64,000 bases of DNA from Manduca sexta (Eukaryota > Arthropoda > Insecta > Lepidoptera > Sphingidae). The position numbers and the translations under genes are program-made. Shown in pieces: positions 1-14,480 of the stretch (within the stretch, counting starts at the first letter, position 1; the number at the start of each line of letters is the position of its first letter). Location of the stretch: positions 11,687,170 to 11,751,169 of the forward strand of contig NC_051134.1 of assembly GCF_014839805.1 (NCBI RefSeq). Reading direction: 5' to 3'. A model generated the notes under the pieces. The model did not search any database. It saw only the letters and a list, made by a program, of their open reading frames with translations, and was not told the DNA's origin.

Positions 1-2094
1 ATTTCGGCTAGGTTACTCATTAATTCATTTATAAAGACTCAATTCTTGCCTCCCCATCAACACCTACAACTCTTATCGTTTCATCGAGACAGAAATCCGA
101 ACGCAAAATGATCTGCACAATTTCTAAAAACAACAGGACCCTTGTAAAATATTAAAATATGAATATGTAGTGAATTTCCCCTGGCAGCCAGATGATTCAT
201 CCCTGTCGCGTCGTCGGATAGTAAACAGTATCATTTCACTTTCTTGCCAGTTCATTGACACTACAGTCTACCGGCCGGTAGACAAAGAGGGTCTAACGTT
301 GCGGTCAACAGCGGAAGATATCCATTACGAGATATCCGACCGAACGGTAAACGTGTAGTACATTCGGTTTTTAGATATACATACATCAAAATATTTCTGA
401 TTATTCTTATTTTGTATATGAAAATTAAAATATTTTTAAGTAAATTACAGCATAGTGAATAAATATATCGAACTTAGCCGACAACTCGCACAACACACAT
501 TTATTATTTTTACATTCTAATCTCTATAGAAAATTTGCGAAGTAGATACTTTGGAATTTATTGAAGTATCTCAAAATTTACACGAATTTTATTAAAAAAA
601 AAAATGATTACGACAATGCTAGTTGATAGGAGAAATTTGATTAATTATATTTATACACTTGATCGACTATTTTAGATAACAGCCGAACACGTCAGTGATA
701 GATAACGACTACATTCAGACTATCGCGTGAGATAACACCGATTGATTCAGCTAATCATCGCATCGTCAGTATACGTGGTATGCCATGATGCGAAAATCAA
801 AATGATTATCATATAATATGATTAAAATTATAGTTTACAAAAAAAATCGTCTGTATTTTTCCCATAAAAATGCCAATTTCATATATTAGAACCTTTGATA
901 ATCAATGGCTGAAAAAACCCAAATGTTAGTTATTGAAACATTACAAATTTTGGATTATTTAGGTCCACAAATACCTTTGTAGTTTATATACAAACTGCAA
1001 TAAGCTCTGCTAAATCTGGAATCACGACACACATGCCTTCGCAGAAACAAACACGATCTTAGAGCTTACAATATGTTTGTGTCCAGTCAATGGCAAACGC
1101 TTTTCACGAATAGCATCATCTGGTTTGGGAGTCATAAACCCACTTAATATTATATAGGTACTATTAATAATGTGAATGTGTCTGACTGCCAAAGATTTGC
1201 AACCTAACTACCAAACGAAATGAAATATGGCAGAGCCAAAACTAAGGTTTGGAGAGACGGAATAAATAAAATACGTGCATGAATAAAAAATAGCATATGA
1301 TACGAGGAGAACCAAACTAGATTTTACAATTTATAAAAAATAAAATAAGTCAAAATTCAATGCATCGACAATGGCTGCACAATGCACAGTAATTAATGTC
1401 GGTTTGTAGTGTTTTTTATTCAGCTTCTGTCACACGCAATAAGAAAATGATCAGGCGACGTTCATTGGATTACAACTTCATTAATTAAGAAAACAAACAT
1501 GCACTATACCAATAATCATTATATCTCTGTGTAAATAACACAAGTGGCATAAAAAATAAGGAGAAGAGGTTATGACGTATTTAATAAGTTATAATAAATT
1601 TAAGATCAAATTTAATTACAAACAAATTAAGAAATTAAAATTAAGACGAGGAATAGCATCTAAATTATCAACGAGATGAAATAAGCTTCGTTCGTTCGAA
1701 ATAAGTTCGAGTAGTGTACCAAACCCTGTTGTGTCAGTAAGTCAAAAATTAATTAATGTTAACTGATCACAGAATTATATACGGCTACCGATATACCTAC
1801 TATAAACGGGATACTTAGCAATAATTCCGATAAGATAAAATTAATTATTATTATTCGGAAATGCCGATTAAAGTTAATAAAGTATAAGCGCGAATTGTCT
1901 TTAGTTTTTATCTAATTCCATATTTAATTAGTTTCTGAAATTGTTTCTATTATCTTAAAAAACTTTGGGGATATTATCACCGATTGTACGTATTAAATCA
2001 TGCCGTTATAATTTATTTTGTAATTTTTATTAACATTCATTCAGAGCTTCTTGCGAACACTTAATCAATACATATTATAAAATAAATTCCTCTT

Positions 2095-2276
2095 TACTGT
2101 ATGTATGTGATCGATTTTCTCAAAATCTACTGAACGGATTTTTATGAAATTTGGTATGGAGAAAGTTTAAGACCCTGGGAAGGTTATGTGTATATTCTAT
2201 CCCGAAAAAATATAGAGCGGGACTTTTATCTCAGACCTTCTTCACGCGGACGAAGCCGCGGGCAAAAGCTAGTATT
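2095..2276 (-). mobile_element. Degraded interspersed element tail
   Basis: It contains 'gatttttatgaaatttggtatgg', 'gaccctgggaagg' and ends 'ggacgaagccgcgggcaaaagctagta', the standard terminus of this element class on the minus strand. The short frame across it is non-coding. Confidence 0.65.
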
Positions 2277-3229
2277 TAGAGATTGCGTTATCCACCGGCA
2301 CTATATCATACGAATATCGAATTCTCCTTTATCTCAGATATCAGTTATCACCAATTTGTTATTTCATAAGCGGATTTTAGCAAATATGAATGACTTTTAT
2401 GATGATTTAAGCCATAATACCTTCATTTAACGATTACATATCGTATCCTTATATGGATACCGTCGTTTTTACACTGCTCTATCAGTGACAATCGGAATAA
2501 AAACAGTCATCAATACACTGTAATTAGACTCCAAGCTCGTAAGAAAAGGAATGGCTAACGTGACTATTCGAACCGCTTCTGGAATCGTGGATAGTAATTA
2601 AAATTATCGAATAATTAGCTTAGTGCATAACTTCTCTCTCAACAGATAAAAGTGTTTTAGTTTATGTTCATTTTGAAATATAATTGTTGGCAAATTCGCG
2701 AGTATTTTTCCGTTCATAATTATAATTGGCTTGATAATTCACTCGATTAATTTAAGATAAAAGTAAAGTCTTGTGTGATTTTCTTACTGATTAAAATGAC
2801 TAATGTAAGTAATACGCGGCATTGCCTAGTCCTAGCCGCACTCAGATACAGATAAAACTTTAGTACTGCTTAACATGAGCTTATGTAGTGTACTTAGAAT
2901 ATCGAATTCCAATAAAATGAAAAACATATTCAAATAATAATTTTCTAATAAAACCCAAGTATCTTTAAAAAATCGATTACAATATAGAGATAAAAAAATC
3001 GAACAATCATTTTTCAAAATGTAACTTGAATACGATGAAAATATTATATTTAAACAAAAGCAACTGGGTAATGCAGTAGTCTCATTTGCACACGCCAAAA
3101 TAACTCTTTAGGTATACTCCGACCGTCGCACAAAATTTATACGAAAAATTTAAACAGCTGCGCTGCATGAAGTAAGTAGTTGAAAGAGAAATGAAGTCAC
3201 TAGTCATATAATTAACGTTTCATCGGTCA

Positions 3230-3510
3230 CAGTACGAGAGGATGACGAAGGCTCGGAGCGCAATTCGTCCGACATTAAACGCAATAAAAGAGTTCCGGAG
3301 CGGCGTCCTGTTTGCTAATTGCGGCACGCATTAGGGACGGGACGGCGCCTTTCATACGCTGCAGCTAATTTGAACAGTCGCGTGGGTACACCGTACACGG
3401 CTAAGCCGCCATTAATTACTGCACCTTTGATCTGTCCGAGACTTAACCTTTATACGCGTAGGGGACACACCCAAGCTTCCATCCATCTCCGCGATATCCT
3501 TAGATAGGAG
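3230..3510. other. GC-richer island in the mas-1 intron
   Basis: This stretch ('gacgggacggcgcctttcat', 'cagtcgcgtgggtacaccg') stands out from the surrounding AT-rich sequence and has no supported frame. Similar islands are at about 6420-6560, 8340-8560, 8870-9070 and 11220-11480 (repeated at 17210-17470). They may be conserved non-coding regulatory DNA; this is inference from composition only. Confidence 0.3.
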
Positions 3511-4210
3511 ATAATTGAATTAGAGATGAGACGGCGGCTTTCGAACGTTGCAACCAGTTCACTCACTCGCAAGCATCTTACAGACAATTTCCCATTAATT
3601 ATGTCTTAAAATATCTACTTTATTAATATAAAATGTGTCATTACTACCAATCACATGGGCACCATTTTTATGCTGTAATTAATTGAAACATGACTCATTG
3701 AGATGAATAAAGACAAGAAGTACCAATGCTTGTACATACGTTTGATCTTGACTGAGGCTCAGGCTGAGCGTAAGGAGAACAATTACTGCATTGTACCAAC
3801 AGCGAATTTAATCTCCGGTACTTTTCTATTGTTTTATAGCCAAGTGTTTCATCGCAAAAGAGTTTTTTATGACAGAAATTTATAACAAGGAATTTAGTCC
3901 ACTGTGTGAAATAAACAAAAAGCTAAAATCCAGTTACATAGCGACGAGAACTAAAAATAAAATATACATTACGAACTGTTTCATTTATATTGCAATTTTC
4001 ACTAGAGAACGATGTCAGCTATGCGCTAGAGTTTTATTTCTGTCACAACTATTACATTTAAAAATGTTATGTTTCGGCTGAAGTGAATTTCAAAATATAT
4101 GTCTATGATCAGTCTGTAGAAAATATTCTAATCATTGATAACTATGGTAGTTACTCGTGTTTCATTAAAATCCTAATTTGACAATAATGACATAAATTAA
4201 TTCAACACAA

Positions 4211-4422
4211 TATGTATATACTAATATGTAAAGTTGAAGAGGGTTGTTTGTTTGAACGCTCTCATCTCAGAAACTACTTAACCAATTTTGAATTTCTTTT
4301 CACTAATAGGAAGCTACATTACTCATGTGTGCTATATCCTATCTTTTATCCCGGGAACATATAAAGCAGAATTTTATCCCGGGAAAACATTAACACACGG
4401 ACGGAACCGCGAGCAAAAGCTA
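4211..4422 (-). mobile_element. Degraded interspersed element
   Basis: Starts 'tactaatatgtaaagttg' with a short GTTT run, then 'gaacgctctcatctcagaaactac', and ends 'ggaaccgcgagcaaaagcta'. It is the same architecture as the element at 25387 without the repeats, and more diverged. Confidence 0.6.
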
Positions 4423-7400
4423 TTTACTAATATGGCGATCGGTAACCAATTAAAATTAACCGGTTCAATAACGTAGGTATCTGATATATACGCCCAATTA
4501 CATTAACCGGTCCCAAATTGCAACTATTAGTATAACTGCTTATATGATGACATATTCACCTTAACGGCGGTCCTACAAATAGTCCAATCAATATAATAAA
4601 ATATATAGAACCAAAGAAATCCAAATCCAAAGAAAATGGTTTAAAAATGTAACTAAAATAAGTTAACTCCCAAACCATAAATATTTTCTCGCATTACAAA
4701 AAGTAAATTAACACGAATAATAGCATTCATAACTTTACTGCTCGTGCAATAATCGTATATAAATAATTCTGTGCACCAATTTGTATTCCCGGTACTGCAC
4801 CTGCGGGCGCTGCAAGCAAGGCGTGGCTCAACTGAACTTAGCACGAATATTAAATTAGCTCTTGTGATCTTAATATAAGGCAATAGCCCCTTGGGATACT
4901 GGGCCGTATTATTATATTAATATTACAGGCTCCTTCATTTCCAGGTCTTGCAGCCAGCACCACGTGTATTGAATAGTCACACACCCTATTGGTAAGCTTT
5001 GGTTGTGAATTCATTGATATCCAACGACTGCATGGGGACCCCTATACTATCAAGTATTTTTAATCAAATAATAAAAAAGTTTTGATATTCACTTTCCAAT
5101 ATCAAAAGGTTGAGTACTCAAATCGTTTTAGTAGAGGTAATTTAATTAAACACAGCATCGATATCAATTCCGTTATTTCCTCGGGAATCCATTTCATTTC
5201 TACAATTGTTTCGGCAAACAAAATAACAGTACTCTTCAATATAACTTGGTAACTGGGCCACGCGTTTTTCACAACTCGTAACGCATTCTGTAATATTACC
5301 AAATCGGTCACGCTCGCGATCGTCGCACCAATCACTATTACTACATTACTAACGTAAAGCATTTCCAACTTCCGCGACACGTGGTGTAAACGGGATTGCC
5401 ACGCGTCTCCATTCTTTCAATCCGATTTGGTTTTGGTTTAGGCTCCTGAGCTACATTTCTGATTTCTAAAATTTCTAATAACAAAAAATCTGTCCGTCTG
5501 ACAAGTGACAACCCTGTGTAAGTAAGTGGCACCATAAATAGTGGACGTATTGTTATTGTCACGACATTCTTGTTATCTTACTAATTGTGCCGGAATTTTT
5601 TATTTAATTTCCGTTTGACATGCAATATTCATTAACTACTGTCCACTGCACATTATACTGCTCTTAGATCTTTAATTACGTCAATTTAAGACTCTCTTGT
5701 TTCGTCTACATTCCTAAAGATAACAGCGCCAACTGACCGATGTTTGTAAAATAAAAATTTTAAATGCAATTTCTTCGTAGTATCTCCACTGTTTATTGAA
5801 ACTGGAACGAAAACAATTTAGATAGTAAATATATGAAGAAACCGTTGAGCTTTTGCTCATCCATTATACTTTTGCTTCGTGAGTGAAATTATATTAGAGT
5901 CGATTTATAACTGGCTACAAATTAATATACTACAGCAATTGTCTCATCGCAAAACGATGTATTTGAGTTATTTCATTAAAGGATGATTGAAAATAATCAC
6001 AAATAAACTACAATTAATTGAGAAATCGGGGCAGATGCAGCGATCTGAATTAACTAGATGACACATGTCTCATCGCCAAGAGGGCAATATGCTCGTATTA
6101 TGAACAAGTCCGACATACAAGGCACAGATTGTTCCAACTGAATAGCAACGCATATCTGATACAGAAACACGCTCGCTTTTCATTCACTATGAGTGAACAA
6201 GCAGCCCTCTACTTCTTTACTTTAATTTTAATTTAATTCAATGCACAATGATGTTAACATTATTAACGTGTTAATAAAAAACTTATAAATATAAGAAGGA
6301 ATACTACAGTTATATGTACAAATAACTACATGGTATAAATTGCTAACCAATAACTATGAGTTGTTAATAACAATGGCAAACGTCTCAAATTCGTTGTTTA
6401 CATAATTTGTACGCTCAAGTTGTGCAGTGAGTCAGTAAGCTTGCTTAGTTTATCGCCCAGCCCGGGAGGCATTGCTCAGAGCTAGTTAATTGCTATTGTT
6501 TCTTCGCGACAAACCGTGACTTCGTCGACATCTTTCTGTTTGCTTTGCCACGTCAGGCTAACTTTTATTGTCGGTTCTCTTATTATGTACTTATCAATTA
6601 CCAATGTAGTGGATTAATCGTGTTCTTATACGTCCTAATATTTATCTTGTATATGCGTAAAGATGTAATGGATATTTTTGAGCTATTCTTATAAAACATA
6701 ACAAAATATATACAATATCTGTATGTCATATCTAACAAACATTGTATTAGATAATTATTATTATTCTGAAGCAAAATTAAAATTAAACTATTTTTCTAAC
6801 ACCATTAATTAAGTAATTATGTTTAATAGCCACATTCGCATCAATTACATTGGTCTAAACCGTCTATTTAGTGCGTCTAATACACTTTTAATTTTATTGC
6901 ATCACTTGCTGAAATCAAATTTACTTCATGCTATAAAAATTATAGCATGAAGTAAATTTGATTAATTATCAGACATCTTAAATTTGCTCACTCAGTACTC
7001 GATGAAAACTCCAAGGAGATACGAAAAAATTGACCCTCGAAGGACCATATCCAACAAAATATTTTTAAGTGCAATCAAATTAGTGAGTGGCACAAAAGAA
7101 AAAAGGCGGATTGAAGCGATAAGGGGAATCTGAGATTATATTCAAACTCGCGCACAACGTCGCTTCGGTTCCGTGCCATCATTTTTCTTTTCCAACGCGG
7201 AAGTTGCGATACTTTACTTAATGATATAGCTCACTGATACGATCTCTTTTGCAGGATGTAGTTTATTATTTTCTCCTTTTCAAAACACTCGCACTAAACA
7301 TTTGATAAATAGATTATGAAGGCTAATGGAGTTTTCGTGCGCGTGCGCTTTTAAATGTAATAAGTACACTCAAGATGAATGTGCGGTTGTCAACAACTGT

Positions 7401-9748
7401 GATGATCAAACGAAATGTCAAACTTGTATCATGCAGTGTTAATATAGTATCATTCACCAGTGCTACAAAAATGTAAACAAATATCTATCCATCTATATTA
7501 TATCCATTGTACTTGGTTTAATACTATGATGTGATTTTATAGCCACGGTATAATATACCATACATGACTTAATTTATTAATATAATATATAGTTCATTTA
7601 GTTTGGAGAACAAAACTAAAGGGGGCAAAGGAATTATTTTACATTTTTCTTACAAACTCGTGAACACCAAATGAATAGTTCAGTATGTACTACTCTAAAC
7701 TATTAAGAAGAACATTATTGCGGACGCAAGGAACTGTCGCCGGGTAAAAGAATTTTCTACTTTCTCTATGTTTACGTGCCCCGCGTTTCAACGCAGTAAA
7801 CAAAAGTAAATGCTACGTGCAGACTGCAGGGTTTTCTGTTACTCGGGGCTCACTTTGACCTCAATAGGTGTTTCGTTTGAAAAATAAATAAAAAGGCAAT
7901 GTCTTATATCGGATCCAATTATGTGGCACATGTTATTTACCTTATGTGTGGCTTGTGTTTAACAGGATAACGTTATTTTTAGAGCTAAAATAAAATAATC
8001 TTTATAGAAGTTGACTGTTATTTTAATTTAATGATAGATTTTAGATAAATACAAAATTCATAATAAATTTTTTGCCGTTTCTGAACGGTGAAAACCAGAC
8101 GTAGATCCGATTGATGATATCGTATTTATTCATAAAGAGACCGTGTAACGGTGCATTTCGTCTCAACTAACAAATTATGCACAACGCAATAATTCGCGTT
8201 TGACAAGCCCGACTCCCTCACGACACGATTTATTATCTATTTCATGAAAAATAAATGATAAAACTAAGTAGTACACAGTAGACACAATCACACAACGCAA
8301 AGTCACACATTATATGTTCATATCTACGCATTGTCATTCACCTTTCGGTGCTAATTGTCAGAGAAAAGTGGTAGAGGCCGGTGGCACAGATATTTGGCGC
8401 GTCGAACGAGGGCTCATTCTGAACGAACAATATCCTCCATCGTGGCTCGGTACACTATACGTGGCATGAACGAGGAGATTAGGTCTCATGCACACCGCAT
8501 TTATTCAAAAGGCTCTCTATAACCTCTAGAGTAATAAGCAAAAGCCGGGCCTTGAAATGGGGTCATTGTGTTTTATAGATACCTGCTATGATCGGTAGGA
8601 TTACTAATTTCAATATCATCAAATCAACCCTTATCATGTTCGGCAATAATAACAAGTATGTCTCTGTACCCTTAGCAACAGGCGTGATGGTATGTTGTGT
8701 AATTCCAAAGTAAAGGACAATAACAAAAGAGAAAGTCGTGACCGTGGGCGCTTACTCTTTATACGGCTTTAGTGCTTCACGAAACTCATCTACACAGCTT
8801 GGTACTCGAAGAAATCCCAACATCCATTATGGGTCCGAAATCGGGCTGTGAAATCAAACATCTCCGAGATCATTTCACTGTTTTTGTGTGGTATGTGTGT
8901 CGTGCTGTGCCGGCGGGTCAGCGGCGACAGTCCACACCTCGCGGTGACCGATTCGGAGTGCCGTTATTCGCCGTGTAAACTGGGTCTTGCAGCGCGGAAT
9001 TCGCGAACACCCGCACTTTTTGTGTCAACGCGTACCACGGGTTCCGTGAACCGGTTGACGTATTGATCTGTCCCCATCTGGGACATCCACTGTTATATTT
9101 TTTGATTAGTTACGGTATTGGATGTTTAAAGTCACAAAAAATAGCTAAATTAAATGAATAATTAATTTTCGTAAACCGCATCTTTGGCCAATACAACGGA
9201 GTCGATTAAGTTTTTGCAAACGTAAATTTTTCTCGGTGCCCTTATTTATGCCCTATTGCTCAATAGGTGTGCATTACGTAAATATTACATCTGGCGCGTC
9301 TTGTATTACATCTGGTTGCATTACCAGCATATTTTTATAACAGCCTTGAGAAGGCACCTCGTACCTACCTCTAAAGGAATGCGCCACAATAAACGTTCAT
9401 GCTTACTTATCAGAATGTCACAATTATGGCCTGCGGTATGGGGCCGTAAAACTAATTACTATGCTTATACAGAGCGTGAAAATCGCATTAGTCGTATAAT
9501 ATTATAAAATGATATGTTAATGTCCGTGACGATCTTTACGCATCGGCTTAGTAATACATTAAAACAATGGACTGGTTGATGCAACTGCGTATTATAGTTT
9601 TACTCGATATCACTGAGATGTTGCTATAGTCAACGAACTCAATGTGCCAATTGGAACCAATACCTTTCAAAAGTTCTAGTCAGGCCAACCTGTTTTATTT
9701 ATATTTTTTATTTTTATATCTGATCAGGTTATTTTTGTAACACATTAT
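4423..9748. other. Gene-free stretch left of the duplication
   Basis: It holds the 23-bp hairpin at 6913, GC-richer patches and a pair of overlapping minus-strand frames at 5102-5562 that I cannot identify. Nothing else is supported. The flanking stretches 1-2094 and 2277-4210 are likewise without recognisable features apart from the island at 3230-3510. Confidence 0.5.
6913..6963. repeat. Perfect 23-bp inverted repeat
   Basis: Arms 6913-6935 and 6941-6963 are exact reverse complements with a 5-base loop AAAAT. A strong hairpin on either strand; no element or gene context was recognised. Confidence 0.95.
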
Positions 9749-12256
9749 CAGCAACTGGAAATTATTTAGAACATATTATCAAACGGATATTTAAATACAT
9801 TCCTCTTAGTCTAAAAACAATAATCACATTTTTTTAAATGAACTGTAGAAACAATGGGGAAAACACACTACCTAATGATTAATGTTCATTATTAACAGCA
9901 TGACCTTGGAAGTTTGATCTCATACAGCATCTTACATATATAATAAACCTAAACACATATAGTTAATGACACGTCACAAAATCGGCAACATACGTGTGAA
10001 GAGGCCTCGAACCGTTCGTTTGTCCGCGAGCTTTGTGCGTTCACATATTGACGGCGAGTAATCGAGCCGCGCATCATGAACGCCTGATTGGATTTGAACA
10101 TTTCCCACGTGTTCCAATACGTTTGAATGTACATTTTACTACTTATACTGACGATCCTGAACGTGGATTAATACGTATTTGAAAACATTTGAAAATTGTA
10201 AAATATATTACGTAATAAGTGTTGGAGACGAGGAAAAAATTAAGCAGCGGATTGTATTTTGCATTTCCTCTTTAAATAATAATTCTACAGACTACAGTAG
10301 ATCGGTAGATAAGTAAGGTTACGACGTGCATCAACTTCCCAAACGAGGACAAAGTCCCTCCTTCGGTTATAATAATAATCACGAATGTATTTCCCCACTT
10401 TTCTCTGGCTTGCTACACGTTCCTTGTTGTGGCCTTCTCCATGCACATAATTGCATGAAACTTTTATTTGTGACATTCTTTTCTCTTTTGATAACTCTTA
10501 TTTAGGCAATTATGTGAAATTTTATATACCTATTATTACTTTCGTTTTGCCTTTTGGCTTGTAATAAGCGCCATTTCAATGACTATATTACCAAATAGAA
10601 TTATTGTTATTTATTTAAGACATATCTCTGCCTGAGCAAAATCTCATTGAGAGTTGAGACACAAATGGCTACGGAAAACGCTCTATGATTATACAGAAAT
10701 ATTACCAATACCATATTATAAAACAGTGCTTGGTATGCGGACAAAATTAAGGCTATTTCGGATATATTTAGTTTACACGCCTAGATTATGAGTTATTAAA
10801 ATGGCAATTTACTTGTCATATGTGTAAGTAGGCTCACATATTTTGTTGCAACGGCAATCATTATTAAGCGTATGGCAATCATAATTGAACCACAATATTT
10901 ATTTACAGAAAAGAACGATAAACAAATAAAAGATCTATCATCACAATAATATCAACATCATCGGATAGTTAAACAAAATCATTTCGTTATTTGTAAATAG
11001 TCTCCGACGTTTGGCATTATATCCTCAACTCCAGTACAAAAAAGGAAAAACGATAAGGTAATATTCACGTACATTGTTTTTAGATACATTCCCACACACA
11101 CACAATACGTGAAACCCACACTATTTATATGCGTAAAAGCAAGAAGACACATTAAACAAGCATCATTCACACTGGCCCGCGAACCCATTTTCACTGCACC
11201 AAAGAACTAATGTTTACTGTAATTAAGCTCTTTGGTATTCCCATGGAGATAAAACAGCCGTTTGGCTCGCTCCGACTGCTGGCATCTAACAATGAGCCTC
11301 TGTAACGACCTAGCAGTTTTTTTACACAGGATAGATTGTATCACGCCGCGACGCACGCGACTTAGTCTTCGCGTGGCAGTTGTTTTGGTTAATGAGAACT
11401 TGCGTTAATTGGATAGGTGGTTAAATATCTGCAGAATGCACATTTTCCTGTCCCATCCTGCTGTATTTGTACACGCTTCGATAAAGTTCTGTCTTACGCA
11501 TTTAGGAATGGGTATTTTTAGTTATTCTCGGCATAACTTGCCAGCGGATCTGCCGCCAGATCAAATATGAAAAACATATTTATACGTAAGTACGTAATAT
11601 GGGTAAATCTGATTACAAAAAGATAAATTCTACTACGTTAGCAAATCACATATACGTTAGCAGAGCTTACTGGTTAATATAGACCCTTTGAGACTGATTA
11701 GCGACTCAATAGACATCAATGGTCCGGCACATATCCCAGATTATCGATATGTAATCTCATATTAATCGCCGATACTATTCCTGTGGGGACACATTAAATG
11801 CGTACATGTATGTTTTCCTTTGATACAATAAACCAATTTAAGGACATGCCCAAAATGATTTTTTTTTCGACAGAATTCAAAAGCGAGCCTATTACAATAA
11901 ATTATTTAATTTTGGAGACCCCTGAACACTTTTAAAATATAAATGTAGCTACATTGGAATACAATCCCAAAAATTTACGACACAGATATAGTTTATAATA
12001 TATCCACAAAATTTAAAAACGAATATTGTAACTACATGAAAAATTAATTCTTGCCCTGCACTCAGTTTTAAGAATCTAGTCAGTAGATTCCGTGAGCGAT
12101 CGCAAATTTTATCACATTCCTTTTATCCATATTTTCAATCTGCAATCAAAGCTAAACACATCTCATAAAATATAACCTAAAGCCAGTATAAACCCTCCTA
12201 AAATTAAGCAATATTATGAGTTATTTTTATACGCTTGACCAACGCGTATATCTAAT

Positions 12257-12313
12257 CTGAGCTCAGTGGTATAAGTGAGTTCGCTTAGTATGGACGCGCG
12301 AAGGATTCGAGGC
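12257..12313 (+). other. tRNA-like promoter patch (possible old SINE head), copy 1
   Basis: CTGAGCTCAGTGGTATAAG resembles an A box and GGATTCGAGGC a B box at roughly tRNA spacing, within a GC-rich patch running to about 12400. It does not fold obviously into a complete tRNA. An identical patch is at 18247-18303 in copy 2. Confidence 0.3.
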
Positions 12314-13920
12314 GAGCGCGATGCGGCGCCGACCCGGGGTCGCCGACCGCTACCAATTTAGTGCCAAACCGCCCACCAGGGAAGCAGAGAAAGTCTAGAC
12401 CGCTTTGCGTACTACGACCATAAACCACGGATCTGTTGTAGATTTGCACTCTGTACTAATAAATGGGATTGTTGTTTTATGTGTTTATCACTAGTAGTAA
12501 ATAATACAGTAGGCATTGGCTTCTGTTTTTCCTTAGAATATTATTATTTTTAAAAAATGTATATTTCATAGCAGTGCAAACAAAACATTACAATATACTT
12601 TTAGAACAAAGTTATCCAGAGGTAAATACTTTACATTCAGTACAGGGTTCGTTGAGGAAAATTATAATTGGTACGTAATGAAAGAGCGAAGATAAAAGGC
12701 GAAGATTCCCACAACTATCAAATGCCATTTGTTTGGCCTAACCTAGAGCATACGGGCCACACTATAAAGAATTCAAGTAGGTACTGAATTACTAGTCTAT
12801 ATTACTAGATAACATGATATCGCCTAGGATTTCCGAATGACAAAAAGATAAGTCGAATTGAAGAACAAAATTAATTTTGCAACGCCAAAAACGTCATTCC
12901 TTCCGTCGTTAGCCATAACTGTTGATGCTTCGAAAGCAAATGTAAATTGGTGATCGCACATTTTTAATTATAGTGCATTTTATACATTTATGTTAGTATT
13001 GATAATGGCACATTTTGGATGTGATTTATTTATATCAATAACTTGTAGAAGTATTTATATTGGTATGAGGAGTGAATAAAATACGTCAAATAGCTGGATC
13101 TCATGATTGCATGAACTTGGAATATATTTCATTTTTTCACTTTCAAGGAACTTTAACCCCTAATAATCAAAGTTCATTTCCAATTGATGCCGGATCGCAA
13201 GGATAAGAACATAATATCAAAAGAATCACTCTTTTTCTAAGATGTGGAACCCTAAAAACAAATACATAAACTAATATAACAAATCAATATGCATTAGTTA
13301 CGCAAGTGGACACTAAACGCCATTTTAGCAAAACATTCGTACAGGTAAAAACCCTAACCGGCTAACTGGATAAGGTGTTAAGAACTAAGTGAATTTAGAA
13401 TGCCTAGACATAAGATCTACGCGTAACATTGAGCAATGCGAGCAACGAGCATGTTGCCGTATACATTACACCTTCATAACTGGAACACTTTCAATTTTAT
13501 GATCTGCTATTGCAAAATATTTACTGCGGTCGAATGTATTGTAAAGCCATGATCGTTATGGAATACCATAATGTTAAAACCTCACATGGTATGTAACTTT
13601 CGTCAGCGCATATTTAAATTATATTATATACATTAAATGTCCTAATGTTCATTTAATAAATCCTCAAGGACTAACTCCATTGAGTGGATTAAACTTAGGT
13701 CTAATTTCTGCTTTTTTTCGCCCATGGTTTTTTATTTGAAGATTCAGACACGAATATATCTAATAAACTGTCTGTGACTTGAAAATTAAAAACATTTTAA
13801 AAAAACTTCAAAATAATAATGTTATCGGGAGTGCCATAATAGGTACCTACTACTTCTACCGCTGTGAATTTAGGTATTATTGATACAATATGCTATTCAC
13901 CTTCCTTGTATATTAAAAAT

Positions 13921-14480
13921 ACTAGCTTTTGCCCGCAGCTCCGCCCGCGTTATAAAGTTTTTCAGGCTAAAGTTTTCCGGGAGCCTATGTTCTTCCCAGG
14001 GTCTCAAACTGTCTTCATACCATATTTCATCTTAATGCGTTGGGTAGTTTTTGAGTTTAACACGTTCAGGCAGACGGATGCAGTGGGGGACTTTGTTTTA
14101 TAATAATATTTTTTAGAACTTTTTAAGAGGAACAATCCCGTCATACATCATTGTTGCATAACTTTAACCGTTTACGCAGCGCACGCAACGGAAGCTCTCA
14201 AAACTAATAAATTGTCCCCGTTTTTGCAACATAAGGGCTATCCAACGCAAAAATAATTTTTCAGTTTGGACCGGTAGTTCCTGAGATTAGCCATTACTGC
14301 TCCGCTCCTATTGGGTATAGCGTGATGATATATAGCCTATAGCACTCCACGAACAAAGGGCTATCCAACGCAAAAAGAATTTTTCAGTTTGGACCGGTAG
14401 TTCCTGAGATTAGCGCGTTCAAACAAACAAACAAACAAACAAACAAACAAACTCTTCAGCTTTATATAATAGTATAGAAG
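13921..14480 (+). mobile_element. Non-autonomous interspersed element with two 123-bp units and a (CAAA)n tract
   Basis: It begins ACTAGCTTTTGCCCGCAGC, the common lepidopteran element terminus, continues through 'cctatgttcttcccagggtc' and ends with two copies of a 123-bp unit (CTGAGATTAG at 14281 and 14404), a (CAAA)n tract and CTCTTCAGCTTTATATAATAGTAT. The same element in the other orientation is at 25387-26398. No protein is encoded. The family name is not certain from reading. Confidence 0.75.

Noticed and set aside
8848..9066. Possible secreted-protein first exon (ISLFLCGMCVVLC hydrophobic start)
   Set aside because: The frame begins with GTG, not ATG, no convincing acceptor or donor was found, and no family is recognisable.
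12257..12330. Functional tRNA gene
   Set aside because: A- and B-box-like motifs are present but no cloverleaf with a proper acceptor stem could be drawn.
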